Assembly: GCA_947477655.1 (NCBI GenBank)
Contig: CANJTS010000008.1
Location: 1-64,000, forward strand
Reading direction: 5' to 3'
DNA: 64,000 nt
Origin: CAILUG01 sp903844415
GTDB taxonomy: Bacteria; Pseudomonadota; Gammaproteobacteria; Pseudomonadales; Pseudohongiellaceae
The position numbers and the translations under genes are program-made. Positions 1-7,884 of the stretch are shown in pieces. The notes under the pieces were generated by a model, which saw only the letters and a list, made by a program, of their open reading frames with translations, made no database searches and was not told where the DNA came from. Every line of letters starts with the position of its first letter. The first letter of the stretch is position 1.

Positions 1-430
1 CAGGAGCGGCGGCAGCAGGAGCAGCAGCAGGAGCAACGGCAGCAGGAGCAACGGCAGCAGGAGCGGCGGCAGCAGGAGTGGCAGCGGCAGGAGCAACGGC
101 AGCAGGAGCGGCGGCAGCAGGAGCAGCAGCAGGAGCAACGGCAGCAGGAGCGGTAACACGAGGAGCGGCGGCAGCAGGAGTGGCAGCGGCAGGAGCAACG
201 GCGGCAGCAGGAGCAGCAGCAGCAGGAGCAGCAGCAGCAGGAGCAGCAGCAGGAGCAGCAGCAGCAGGAGCAACGGCAGCAGCAGGAGCGGCAGCAGGAG
301 CAGCCTCAGCAGCGGCAGCGGCAGCAGGAGCAGCCTCAGCAGCGGCAGCAGGAGCAGCCTCAGCAGCGGCAGCAGGAGCAGCCTCAGCAGGAGCAGCCTC
401 AGCAGGAGCAGCCTCAGCAGGAGCTTCCTC
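1..430. repeat. 12/15-bp GC-rich tandem repeats coding the Ala/Pro tail
   Basis: Short degenerate units built from GCAGCAGGAGC-like blocks are repeated with 12- or 15-bp periodicity. On the minus strand they stay in frame and read as Pro-Ala-Ala-Val-Ala or Glu-Ala-Ala-Pro-Ala units. The array is much richer in GC than its surroundings. Because units are multiples of three, copy-number change by slippage would lengthen or shorten the protein without a frameshift. The array continues past the left edge. Confidence 0.85.
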
Positions 431-1102
431 TGCAGGCGCATCTTCTTCTGCTTCCCCTTCTTCAAGGCCGGGAGTTATATCCAGCTGCCCCAAACTGGCA
501 GGTTGTTCCAACAAACCAACGGGTGATTCGCCCTGGGTGGTTTGGGTAAAATCATAATTTGCACCGATTCCGGTATCTACAGAGCCCTCATCATTGCTAA
601 TGGTGGTGCCTCCGTCGTACACACCAGTAAATAAATCATTTCCAACAATTAACCCTTCGTGATTAGTACCACGAATACCAATAGTGGCCATGGGAGTGTC
701 TAAGCGGTAGGTGTCTTGATCCTGATCGCCAATGGATCCGGATATAGTACGAAAGCCACCACGAACCATCGACATGATGGCGCTATCGGGCGTTGCTGGA
801 TCGGCATCGGTGTCGTATTGATTAAAGGTAAATTCGGTATTGGGCTTAAAGCTGATGCGAGCATCGTCCACCATCTTGACTTGGCCATAACCATCAGCCC
901 CAACAAGAATAGTGTCTTGTTCAAAAATTTCAGAACGGCGAGTAAGTGTACGGATTGTACCGCTGGCATCACGAGCTTCTACCAAACCAGTAGTGGTGAG
1001 CACAATCCCGATGGCTTCGCCCGTTTGCGCATAAAGGGGCAGGCTAAGACAGGTAAGCAGAGTAAGGATGGCGAGTGGATGTTTGCCAAGAAATTTAGTC
1101 AT
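1..1102 (-). CDS. FecR-domain exported protein with Ala/Pro/Glu-rich repeat tail (3' end beyond window)
   Basis: The ATG at 1102-1100 opens a minus-strand frame with no stop down to the window edge, about 367 codons visible. The product begins with a signal peptide ending LPLYA-QTG near residue 24. A FecR-like domain follows (about residues 28-150), with a stretch like DDARISFKPNTEF, then MATIGIRGTNHE, as in exported FecR-domain proteins. After an acidic EEGEAEED hinge the tail becomes low-complexity: first EAAPA-type repeats, then pentads with Pro every fourth or fifth residue (P-A-A-V-A). The tail is coded by 12/15-bp tandem repeats between about 1 and 430. In other organisms FecR domains sense siderophores or serve as extracytoplasmic scaffolds; no TonB or sigma partner is visible here, so a structural or surface role is equally likely. 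The domain call is fairly sure; the function is unknown. Confidence 0.75.
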   Translation of the reverse strand, partial: MTKFLGKHPLAILTLLTCLSLPLYAQTGEAIGIVLTTTGLVEARDASGTIRTLTRRSEIFEQDTILVGADGYGQVKMVDDARISFKPNTEFTFNQYDTDADPATPDSAIMSMVRGGFRTISGSIGDQDQDTYRLDTPMATIGIRGTNHEGLIVGNDLFTGVYDGGTTISNDEGSVDTGIGANYDFTQTTQGESPVGLLEQPASLGQLDITPGLEEGEAEEDAPAEEAPAEAAPAEAAPAEAAPAAAAEAAPAAAAEAAPAAAAAAEAAPAAAPAAAVAPAAAAPAAAPAAAAPAAAAPAAAVAPAAATPAAAAPRVTAPAAVAPAAAPAAAAPAAVAPAAATPAAAAPAAVAPAAVAPAAAPAAAAP

Positions 1103-1401
1103 TTCTGTGATTCTAACTTTTCCTTTTAGGTTCTTAGCTGGTAAAAAATGAAGAATTAAGCGGGTGGCTTATTTTATATAGATAAGCACCTTCAAGTTAT
1201 AGCCTCACTAAAATTATTCTACCCGATGACGAGAATACAACACAGCTTCACCAGCAAATTGTGAGTGCTCACACAAACTAAATGCATAAACTGTCGACTA
1301 GTTCACCTTACTGCCGAATTAAAGTTTACTCAGGAATGAATTTTGATGGTCTAGCGAGTTTATTGCTGTGAAATCTGGTTAAAAATGTAATTTTAGGTTT
1401 T

Positions 1402-2319
1402 TTACACAGGTTGCTGCAGGGGCTGGTTAGTAATGCGCTGCCCTAGGGCAGTAAACAATTTTGTTGCTCCAAGTTCCACTGGCAAATTGATCAGTAGGTA
1501 AAGATTTTGATTATCCGCCAGGAGTAGTTTAATTGTTGTGCCCAACACAACTTGATTTTCATCTAGTACTTCAATTTTTTCTGGCAACTGTGTTTGATCA
1601 TGGTCAGCGATTTGCAATACATAGAGTTGTTTTTTTGCTTTGCCTCGGTAGTGCATTCGGGCAACAATTTCCTGGCCGGTATAACAACCTTTAGAAAAAT
1701 TGACATAACCATTGCGGTCGTAATTTAGTTCCTGTGGAGTGTATATGTCCACATCTTCAATGCTGAAAGGGAAATGTCCTGCCAACATGTTTTGTAACAA
1801 CCAACTGTCATGATTTGCAGCAGTGCCGCGAGCAAAAAGTTTGCTGACGAGTGTGGCATGCGTTCGAGTTTTGGTGCATAACAAAAAAATGTCATTGGTT
1901 GCACTAATATTGCATAGCCAACCATCTTCGTAAGGGATGCTGTTGTAAGCAGCTGGCATCGGATTTTTGTTGTTCTCAAGATATGTTGTTATTTCAGATC
2001 CGCAAATACCTAGGCAACTCCAAGCTGTATTAACTACCTGCATATCACATTTGTAGAACGGAATAAATTTTTTCAAATTGTTAATGAATGTACCGCCGAC
2101 TCCTGGCGCCATCAAAAAAAAATAGTTGTCATTTTGGCGCATCAGCATAAAAGCCGCATAGACCCTACCTTTGTTGTTGCATGCAGCACCAAATGTAACA
2201 GCGCCTTCGCTTAAAGCTTGCACATCGCAGGTGAGTTGGCCTTGTAAAAAACGGACAGCATCAGATCCACTTACCTGAACTAGATCAAAGTTTTTCAGAT
2301 CAACATAAAAACTGTGCAT
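1402..2319 (-). CDS. ygfZ: Folate-dependent Fe-S maintenance protein YgfZ
   Basis: This 305-residue protein belongs to the YgfZ/IBA57 family, which binds tetrahydrofolate and helps assemble or repair certain 4Fe-4S enzymes. The diagnostic K-G-C-Y-x-G-Q-E motif is present, with the conserved cysteine at about residue 212, followed by a typical small C-terminal domain. The N-terminus carries the expected VSGSDAVRFLQGQLTCDV aminomethyltransferase-like segment. It is divergently transcribed from sdhE with only about 64 bp between them, the usual gammaproteobacterial arrangement. The window also encodes the complete Isc system, its likely functional partner. Confidence 0.95.
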   Translation of the reverse strand: MHSFYVDLKNFDLVQVSGSDAVRFLQGQLTCDVQALSEGAVTFGAACNNKGRVYAAFMLMRQNDNYFFLMAPGVGGTFINNLKKFIPFYKCDMQVVNTAWSCLGICGSEITTYLENNKNPMPAAYNSIPYEDGWLCNISATNDIFLLCTKTRTHATLVSKLFARGTAANHDSWLLQNMLAGHFPFSIEDVDIYTPQELNYDRNGYVNFSKGCYTGQEIVARMHYRGKAKKQLYVLQIADHDQTQLPEKIEVLDENQVVLGTTIKLLLADNQNLYLLINLPVELGATKLFTALGQRITNQPLQQPV

Positions 2320-2383
2320 AAGAGCCTATCCTGACGAGGTAGAATAAATATCATCTAATTAGTTAATTATAGAACCTGCCACA

Positions 2384-2662
2384 ATGGATACCAATGTGAA
2401 CTTTACGCCTGAAGATTTAAAACGTTTTTACTGGCACAGTCGGCGCGGCATGCTGGAGCTTGATCTCTTACTAGTACCGTTTGCCAAGCACCAACTGCAA
2501 AATTTGAGCAGTGAGCAGCTGCTAGGGTATAAGCTTTTACTAGAAGAAGAAGATCAGGATCTTTTTGTCTGGTTAACTAAGAGACAGGCAGCTCCCACTG
2601 TGCAACTTCAAAATGCAGTTGATCTAGTACTGAGCTTACATGCAGTTTCTCATCTAGAGTGA
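2384..2662 (+). CDS. sdhE: FAD assembly factor SdhE
   Basis: This 92-residue protein is of the SdhE (YgfY) family, a chaperone for covalent attachment of FAD to the SdhA flavoprotein of succinate dehydrogenase and to fumarate reductase. The family motif RGMLELD (Arg21-Gly22, Glu25) is intact, as is the small helical fold length (about 85-95 residues in the family). It sits between divergent ygfZ and convergent nadB. NadB is homologous to SdhA but carries non-covalent FAD, so the adjacency is conserved rather than a proven interaction. Confidence 0.95.
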   Translation: MDTNVNFTPEDLKRFYWHSRRGMLELDLLLVPFAKHQLQNLSSEQLLGYKLLLEEEDQDLFVWLTKRQAAPTVQLQNAVDLVLSLHAVSHLE

Positions 2663-2724
2663 GTAAACGCCTAGCGGCTTGTTAAGCAGCAAGCTGCTAA
2701 GGCTGAATCGATTTGCTGTTCTGA

Positions 2725-4377
2725 TCAAGCTGGCTCAATAAAATTTGCAGGTATGAGTACTGTATCGGCAATCGTGTCGAGCGAGTCAGGGTAATCAAGA
2801 CTGTAATGAAGGCCGCGGCTTTCTTTACGTGCGATGGCTGAGGCAATAATCAACTCTGCTACTACCGCTAGATTTCTCAACTCCAGCAACCCGGTAGTAA
2901 CTTTGTAGTTGCTGTAGTACTCGTGGATTTCCAGTTGCAATAATTCAATGCGATGTTTAGCGCGTTGCAGACGTTTGTTGGTACGCACGATACCGACGTA
3001 ATCCCACATGAAGCGCCTTATCTCATCCCAGTTATGCGCAATTACTATGTCTTCATCTGAATTAGTAACCTGGCTGTCATCCCAATGTGGGAATTGCACA
3101 TTGCCCGCGGTTGCATGGAGTTTCTTCTCGATATGTTCAGCTGCAGAAAATGCAAACACAAAACACTCCAGCAAAGAATTACTGGCCATTCGATTGGCGC
3201 CATGTAAACCGGTAAAGCTGGTTTCGCCAATCGCATAGAGGTTTTCCAGATCAGTCTGGCCATTGCGATCTACCATCACGCCGCCACAGCTGTAATGTGC
3301 AGCAGGTACCACTGGTATTTGTTGGGTACAGATATCGATACCAAGCGTCAGGCAACGAGCATGGATGGTGGGAAAGTGTTTCAGAATGAATTCGCGTGGT
3401 TTGTGGCTGATGTCCAGATACACACAATCGCAACCAGTTTTTTTCATCTGCGCATCAATGGCCCTCGCCACGATATCACGGGGCGCTAACTCAGCACTGG
3501 GGTGGTAATCAGGCATAAAACGGTAACCATTGGGCAGCAGCAACCTGGCGCCTTCGCCCCGTAATGCTTCGGTAATCAAAAAATTTCGATCTTGCGGATG
3601 ATGCAAACAGGTGGGATGAAACTGGTTGAACTCCATGTTGGCAATGCGACATCCAGCGCGCCATGCCATTGCTATACCATCACCACTGGCACCATCAGGA
3701 TTGGACGTATAGAGATAGGCTTTACTCGCGCCACCCGTTGCCAGCACGGTAAAACGTGCGTTGAAAGTTGTTACAGTGCCGGAATCTTCATCCAATACAT
3801 AGGCACCCAGACATCTATTATGAGGTAGGCCGAGTTTTTTCCCGGACACGAGGTCGATAGCAACATTGTTGGTTACAAATTCAATATTGGGATGTTGCAT
3901 TACCTGTGACACTAGCGATTCGAATACTGCCTTGCCTGTAGCGTCATCAGCATGAATAACACGCCGATGACTATGACCACCTTCTTTAGTCAAATGAAAA
4001 CTAGTTGAAGTAGCTTCGGCAGCATCTTGAGTAGCATCGTGAGATTGGCGACTAAAAGCCACCCCCTGAGCGACTAGCCAGTCAATACATTCTCTGCCCC
4101 TTGCTACTGTGTATTCGACGACATCGGCATGACAAAGACCTGCTCCTGCAATAAGTGTATCGGCGACGTGTGCTTGTAGGCTGTCCTGCGCATCCATAAC
4201 TGCTGCTATTCCGCCCTGCGCCCAATAGGTTGAGCCCTGCTTGAGAGAGCTCTTTGACAAGATGGTGACCTTGGCTTTATCTGCGATACGTAAAGCAAGG
4301 CTGAGTCCGGCAGCGCCACCTCCGATAATAAGCACATCGGTATTGTGTGTTAGCTTGGAAACTAGAGCTGGGGGCAT
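2725..4377 (-). CDS. nadB: L-aspartate oxidase NadB
   Basis: NadB oxidises L-aspartate to iminoaspartate with FAD, the first step of de novo NAD synthesis. The sequence shows the dinucleotide-binding DVLIIGGGAAGLSLALR segment, the active-site HLTKEGGHSHRR region, and the C-terminal TGLHGANRMASNSLLE signature typical of the family. The frame is open from an ATG at 4443, but I prefer the ATG at 4377 (550 aa). It leaves 13 residues before DVLIIG, close to the roughly 540-residue family size; the longer start would add an unmatched hydrophobic extension. No strong ribosome binding site decides between them. It is convergent with sdhE, and its upstream region holds the divergent rpoE promoter. Confidence 0.93.
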   Translation of the reverse strand: MPPALVSKLTHNTDVLIIGGGAAGLSLALRIADKAKVTILSKSSLKQGSTYWAQGGIAAVMDAQDSLQAHVADTLIAGAGLCHADVVEYTVARGRECIDWLVAQGVAFSRQSHDATQDAAEATSTSFHLTKEGGHSHRRVIHADDATGKAVFESLVSQVMQHPNIEFVTNNVAIDLVSGKKLGLPHNRCLGAYVLDEDSGTVTTFNARFTVLATGGASKAYLYTSNPDGASGDGIAMAWRAGCRIANMEFNQFHPTCLHHPQDRNFLITEALRGEGARLLLPNGYRFMPDYHPSAELAPRDIVARAIDAQMKKTGCDCVYLDISHKPREFILKHFPTIHARCLTLGIDICTQQIPVVPAAHYSCGGVMVDRNGQTDLENLYAIGETSFTGLHGANRMASNSLLECFVFAFSAAEHIEKKLHATAGNVQFPHWDDSQVTNSDEDIVIAHNWDEIRRFMWDYVGIVRTNKRLQRAKHRIELLQLEIHEYYSNYKVTTGLLELRNLAVVAELIIASAIARKESRGLHYSLDYPDSLDTIADTVLIPANFIEPA

Positions 4378-4433
4378 TGGTAAGGCCAAGAATTGAGTGG
4401 GAAAGCATTCTACCTTGTAAGCTACAATCATCA

Positions 4434-4461
4434 GAACTTTCATGCATGGGTGCTGTCTATA
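4434..4461 (+). promoter_or_regulatory. Candidate sigma-E/AlgU-type promoter for rpoE
   Basis: GAACTT at 4434-4439 is followed after 16 nt by TCTAT at 4456-4460. This resembles the GAACTT-N16/17-TCtgA consensus for AlgU/RpoE promoters. It lies about 50 bp upstream of the rpoE start, which suggests autoregulation, as known for algU and rpoE in relatives. The -35 is perfect; the -10 is only a partial match. Confidence 0.5.
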
Positions 4462-4508
4462 AGTGGGCGACCATGCCAGCTAACAGTAAATGAATTGGAG
4501 CCAGGCAG

Positions 4509-5099
4509 TTGGCAAAAGCAAGCAGTACAGATACGGATGAAATCTTAGTAGAGCGCGTTTTTAAAGGCGAAAAACATGCCTTTGATTTATTGGTATTACG
4601 CTATCAGCAGCGTTTGTTGGGTTTGATTGGAAGATTTATCCGTGATCCACATGAGGCCGAGGATGTAGCTCAGGAAACCTTTATCAAGGCATATCGTGCG
4701 CTTGGTAATTTTCGTGGTGAAAGTGCCTTCTATACTTGGCTATACCGGATTGCCATCAATACCGCCAATAACTACTTGGTATCCAGAGGGCGCAGGCCAC
4801 CTGGATCTGACGTGGATATTGAAGATGCTGAACATCTCGAAGGAGAATCAGCAATGGCAGACATTGCCAGTCCTGATGCTCTGCACGTCAGTGCTGAACT
4901 AAAGCGAGTTATTGATAAAGCCATCGAAGAGCTGCCAGAGGACTTGCGTACTGCCTTCTGTTTGCGTGAGTTCAACGGTCTCAGCTACGAAGAAATTACT
5001 GAAATCATGGGCTGTCCGGTCGGAACAGTGCGTTCGCGTATCTTTCGAGCAAGAGAGGCAATTGATAATAAAATCAGACCTTTACTTGAATCGGAGTAG
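4509..5099 (+). CDS. rpoE: ECF sigma factor RpoE/AlgU
   Basis: This 196-residue group IV sigma factor directs transcription of the envelope-stress regulon. Region 2 (RYQQRLLGLIGRFIRD, then AEDVAQETFIKAYRALGNFRG and the WLYRIAINTANNYL -10-binding helix) and region 4 (LPEDLRTAFCLREFNGLSYEEI...GCPVGTVRSRIFRAREAID) are both complete and very AlgU-like. The start is a TTG preceded by a GGAG about 8 nt upstream; no in-frame ATG lies closer to the conserved N-terminus. rseA follows after a 195-bp gap. A GAACTT-type promoter upstream suggests self-activation. Confidence 0.96.
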   Translation: MAKASSTDTDEILVERVFKGEKHAFDLLVLRYQQRLLGLIGRFIRDPHEAEDVAQETFIKAYRALGNFRGESAFYTWLYRIAINTANNYLVSRGRRPPGSDVDIEDAEHLEGESAMADIASPDALHVSAELKRVIDKAIEELPEDLRTAFCLREFNGLSYEEITEIMGCPVGTVRSRIFRAREAIDNKIRPLLESE

Positions 5100-5294
5100 G
5101 AAATATTCAGCCAATGGGGCGGGAACTGTCAAAATTATGGCAAGAATTTATTAAAGCAGGGAATTTTTTCGTTAAATCCATGTCTCAGGGATAAGGAAAA
5201 AGAGCCACTGCAAGGAATAAGCCGGTTTGAGACAGCAGTTAGAATTACGTATATTTAATTAACATCAGCAGTACCCATCATAAGGTGCAAGTGA

Positions 5295-6014
5295 ATGTCA
5301 GATAAAGTTTCCGAAAATCAGCAGGTTAAAACTGAAGGTTTAACGCTTGTCACCAGTTTGGATGGTGCTTACGATTTGCAACCTCAACAAGACCAATTGC
5401 TGTTGTTGGAATCGGCATCTGCTTTTATGGATAACCAAGCCGAACCGTTGGAAGTTCGACGCATTTTGCGTGAGTTTAGTGGCAATGCTCAACTTGCAAG
5501 CAAATGGCGTCGCTACCATCTAATCAGTGCGGGTATCCATCATGATCTACACCTTAATCCTGCTGTGGATCTTCTCACTGGCATCCATGCTCGCCTTGCG
5601 GCAGAGGCTTTACCAACACTACCAGCAGTTGCCAAATCTGGTCGTTTTTTAGTGCGCTTTGTTGGGCAAGGAGTGATAGCCGCCTCTTTCGCCCTGGTTG
5701 CATTGATGGCGGTGTCAGTATTTAACCAGTCTGGCCAGAATATGCAGCCTGCCGGTGTAGTGGCTGCGGTTGATACGACTGCCGCCGTACAGACAAAAAC
5801 GGCTGCTGCAGCCGATCTAAATACTGCTATGCCCGTGGTTGGTGGAGAATACAATCCCTCCGAGCTTTCCCGTACCGCCAGTTTGGATAGTACCCTTGAT
5901 GCTGCTGCACTTACCCGCTTGCAAGATGCCGTTAATCAGGAGTTCTTAGATGCACCAGTAGCCCTGGAAATTCCGGTCAATTATTCACCCAAATTACTAA
6001 TTGATCAGGATTAA
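5295..6014 (+). CDS. rseA: Anti-sigma-E factor RseA/MucA family
   Basis: This 239-residue membrane protein has an N-terminal cytoplasmic anti-sigma domain (about residues 30-110, with SASAFMDNQAEPLEVRRIL and a KWRRYHLISAGIHHD helix typical of RseA_N). A single transmembrane helix spans about residues 126-147, and a periplasmic Ala/Thr-rich tail ends in VALEIPVNYSPKLL. It should hold RpoE inactive at the membrane until regulated proteolysis. No rseB/mucB, the usual periplasmic protector of this protein, follows; a terminator is found instead, so signalling here may run without RseB or with an unlinked copy. Confidence 0.88.
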   Translation: MSDKVSENQQVKTEGLTLVTSLDGAYDLQPQQDQLLLLESASAFMDNQAEPLEVRRILREFSGNAQLASKWRRYHLISAGIHHDLHLNPAVDLLTGIHARLAAEALPTLPAVAKSGRFLVRFVGQGVIAASFALVALMAVSVFNQSGQNMQPAGVVAAVDTTAAVQTKTAAAADLNTAMPVVGGEYNPSELSRTASLDSTLDAAALTRLQDAVNQEFLDAPVALEIPVNYSPKLLIDQD

Positions 6015-6320
6015 GGCAGCTATAAAAAATGCTTGTATAAATATTGATCAGTAAAAGAACCGGCGCAAGTCGGTTTTTTTTTAGATGTTGCGGCAAGAGG
6101 AATTATAAAGTTTAAGATTTGGCATATGGAAAGAACAAAAACCTCGCAATGTGATAATGATTAGGTTTGAACTTAATGGGTGAGAAATTCGAAGTTGAAA
6201 CTGAATCACTACTTAACACTGTACACATTGTTAACTCTTATATTTTCTTTTACGAAGAGTTGGCTTGAAGTTTTTCCTGATAACCCCAATCATTCAGTTC
6301 TCTCGCGAAGGAGTACGTAG
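6015..6320. other. 306-bp intergenic region where rseB would be expected
   Basis: The stretch contains the rseA terminator and then about 230 bp of AT-rich sequence without a credible coding frame. A GAACTT hexamer occurs at 6169-6174, but nothing like a sigma-E -10 lies 16-17 nt downstream, so the degP promoter is not identified. No remnant of rseB/mucB was recognised. Confidence 0.5.
6053..6082 (+). terminator. Rho-independent terminator after rseA
   Basis: AACCG (6058-6062) pairs with CGGTT (6071-6075) around an 8-nt loop, extended by flanking A/T pairs and followed by a run of nine T. It separates rpoE-rseA from degP. Confidence 0.75.
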
Positions 6321-7733
6321 ATGCTTAACAAATTCATTAAAATAAAGTCCATTAAAGCTATTTCCTTGATGCTCGCACTAAGTCTGCCGGCTGGCTTGTT
6401 GATGGGCCAAGCTCTGCCTGATTTCACGGTGCTGGTAGAAAAAAATGCACCTTCAATTGTTAATGTGAGTACGACATTGGCTGCGCCGGAGGCTCGCACT
6501 GAAGACCGTGCAAATCTGGATGAGCTGCTCCGTCGTTTCTACGGCGATCAGGCTCCGCAACTGGATTTGCCAAAACCAAATGAAGAGCAGGAGTCGCCTA
6601 GTGCTACTGGTTCTGGCTTCATTATTTCCGCTGATGGGTACATTGTTACTAATCATCATGTAGTGGACACTGCAACAAGCATCACCGTTACTCTTAACGA
6701 TCAGCGTGAATTTACAGCCACAGTGGTAGGGTCGGATGAACGATCTGATCTGGCCTTGTTAAAAATAGATGCAACTGATTTGCCCGCAGTAAAACTAGGT
6801 GATTCCAGTAAGCTTAAAGTAGGCGAATGGGTGCTGGCAATCGGTTCACCTTTTGGTTTGCAGTATTCAGTTACTGCAGGGATTATCAGTTACATGGGGC
6901 GTAGTTTGCCCACAGAAGGTAGCAATTATGTTTCCTTTATACAGACCGACGTGGCTATCAACCCAGGCAATTCAGGTGGGCCTTTGTTTAACCTGGCCGG
7001 GGAAGTCATTGGCATCAATTCACAAATTTTTTCTAATTCAGGCGGGTCAATCGGATTGTCGTTCGCCATCCCGGTGGATGTGGCAAAAAATGTAGTTGCC
7101 CAATTACGAGAAAACGGAAGTGTCAGTCGCGGTTGGATGGGGGTTGGTATCGAGGATGTCAGTCAGGAACTCGCTCAAGCATTCAATCTGGAAACACCGC
7201 ACGGAGCTCTTGTAAATCGCATTTTAGACGGAGGGCCAGCGCAAGCGGCTGGTTTTCAAGCTGGCGATATTATTGTTGAGTTTAATGGTCAAGCCATTCG
7301 AACCAGTGCAGATTTGCCGTATTACGTTGGTTTAGTCATGCCAGGAACTAAAGTCCCAGTAAAAATTGTCCGTGAGGGTCAATCCCAAGCGCTAGACATG
7401 AAGGTTGGGAGTTTAGGTGAGGCGACGACGTTAGCAGCAGCTTTCCCTGCTCTGACTAGTAATCGCTTGGGGTTGGTGGTAGCGGAAATTGATCAAAAAA
7501 CCATGCAAGCGCTAGGCATCGACCATGGTGTGCTCGTGCAAGAAGTCGAAGGCGCAGCAGCTGCAGCACAAATAAAACCAGGCGACATCATTGTGGCGCT
7601 GAATAATGTAGATATCACTTCACCGGCAGATATCGAACGTGTATCGGCGTTGTTGCCCGTCAACCGCATTTTACCCGTCTTGATTGCACGTAATGAACAG
7701 TTGTCATATTTCACCATCACACTACCTGAGTAA
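6321..7733 (+). CDS. degP: Periplasmic serine endoprotease DegP/MucD
   Basis: This 470-residue HtrA-family protease degrades misfolded periplasmic proteins. A signal peptide (residues 1 to about 30) precedes a trypsin-like domain with catalytic triad His113 (TNHHVVD), Asp143 (RSDLALLKI) and Ser218 (NPGNSGGPL). Two PDZ domains follow (about 265-355 and 380-465), the second retaining the GVLVQEVEGAAAAA-type carboxylate loop. Two PDZ domains and about 470 residues fit DegP/MucD rather than single-PDZ DegS. Its position behind rpoE-rseA matches the mucD place in Pseudomonas, so it is probably the effector protease of the stress circuit. Confidence 0.94.
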   Translation: MLNKFIKIKSIKAISLMLALSLPAGLLMGQALPDFTVLVEKNAPSIVNVSTTLAAPEARTEDRANLDELLRRFYGDQAPQLDLPKPNEEQESPSATGSGFIISADGYIVTNHHVVDTATSITVTLNDQREFTATVVGSDERSDLALLKIDATDLPAVKLGDSSKLKVGEWVLAIGSPFGLQYSVTAGIISYMGRSLPTEGSNYVSFIQTDVAINPGNSGGPLFNLAGEVIGINSQIFSNSGGSIGLSFAIPVDVAKNVVAQLRENGSVSRGWMGVGIEDVSQELAQAFNLETPHGALVNRILDGGPAQAAGFQAGDIIVEFNGQAIRTSADLPYYVGLVMPGTKVPVKIVREGQSQALDMKVGSLGEATTLAAAFPALTSNRLGLVVAEIDQKTMQALGIDHGVLVQEVEGAAAAAQIKPGDIIVALNNVDITSPADIERVSALLPVNRILPVLIARNEQLSYFTITLPE

Positions 7734-7884
7734 AGGTGCCGTAACTATTGTTCATATATGGCAAGGAGCTGATTTAGCAGGAAAAAGTGTGAACAAGTTA
7801 CATGGCGGCTATGGCTAGATTAAGTTACACTTGCGCGCTTTTTTTATTCCTCCAGATAATATTCCGCCAGAGTGTAAGTAGTCC

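Noticed and set aside
1..430. Possible CRISPR array
   Set aside because: Units are 12-15 bp, adjoining and degenerate, with no unique spacers. They are coding repeats.
78..557. Plus-strand frame with Ala/Gly-rich product
   Set aside because: It is the reverse-strand shadow of the repeat tail of the FecR-domain gene. The minus frame continues into a real domain and signal peptide; this one does not.
716..1129. Plus-strand 137-codon frame
   Set aside because: It lies fully opposite the FecR domain, which has clear motifs on the minus strand.
6169..6200. Sigma-E promoter for degP
   Set aside because: GAACTT is present, but the only -10-like TCGAA is 14 nt away rather than 16-17, and the match is weak.
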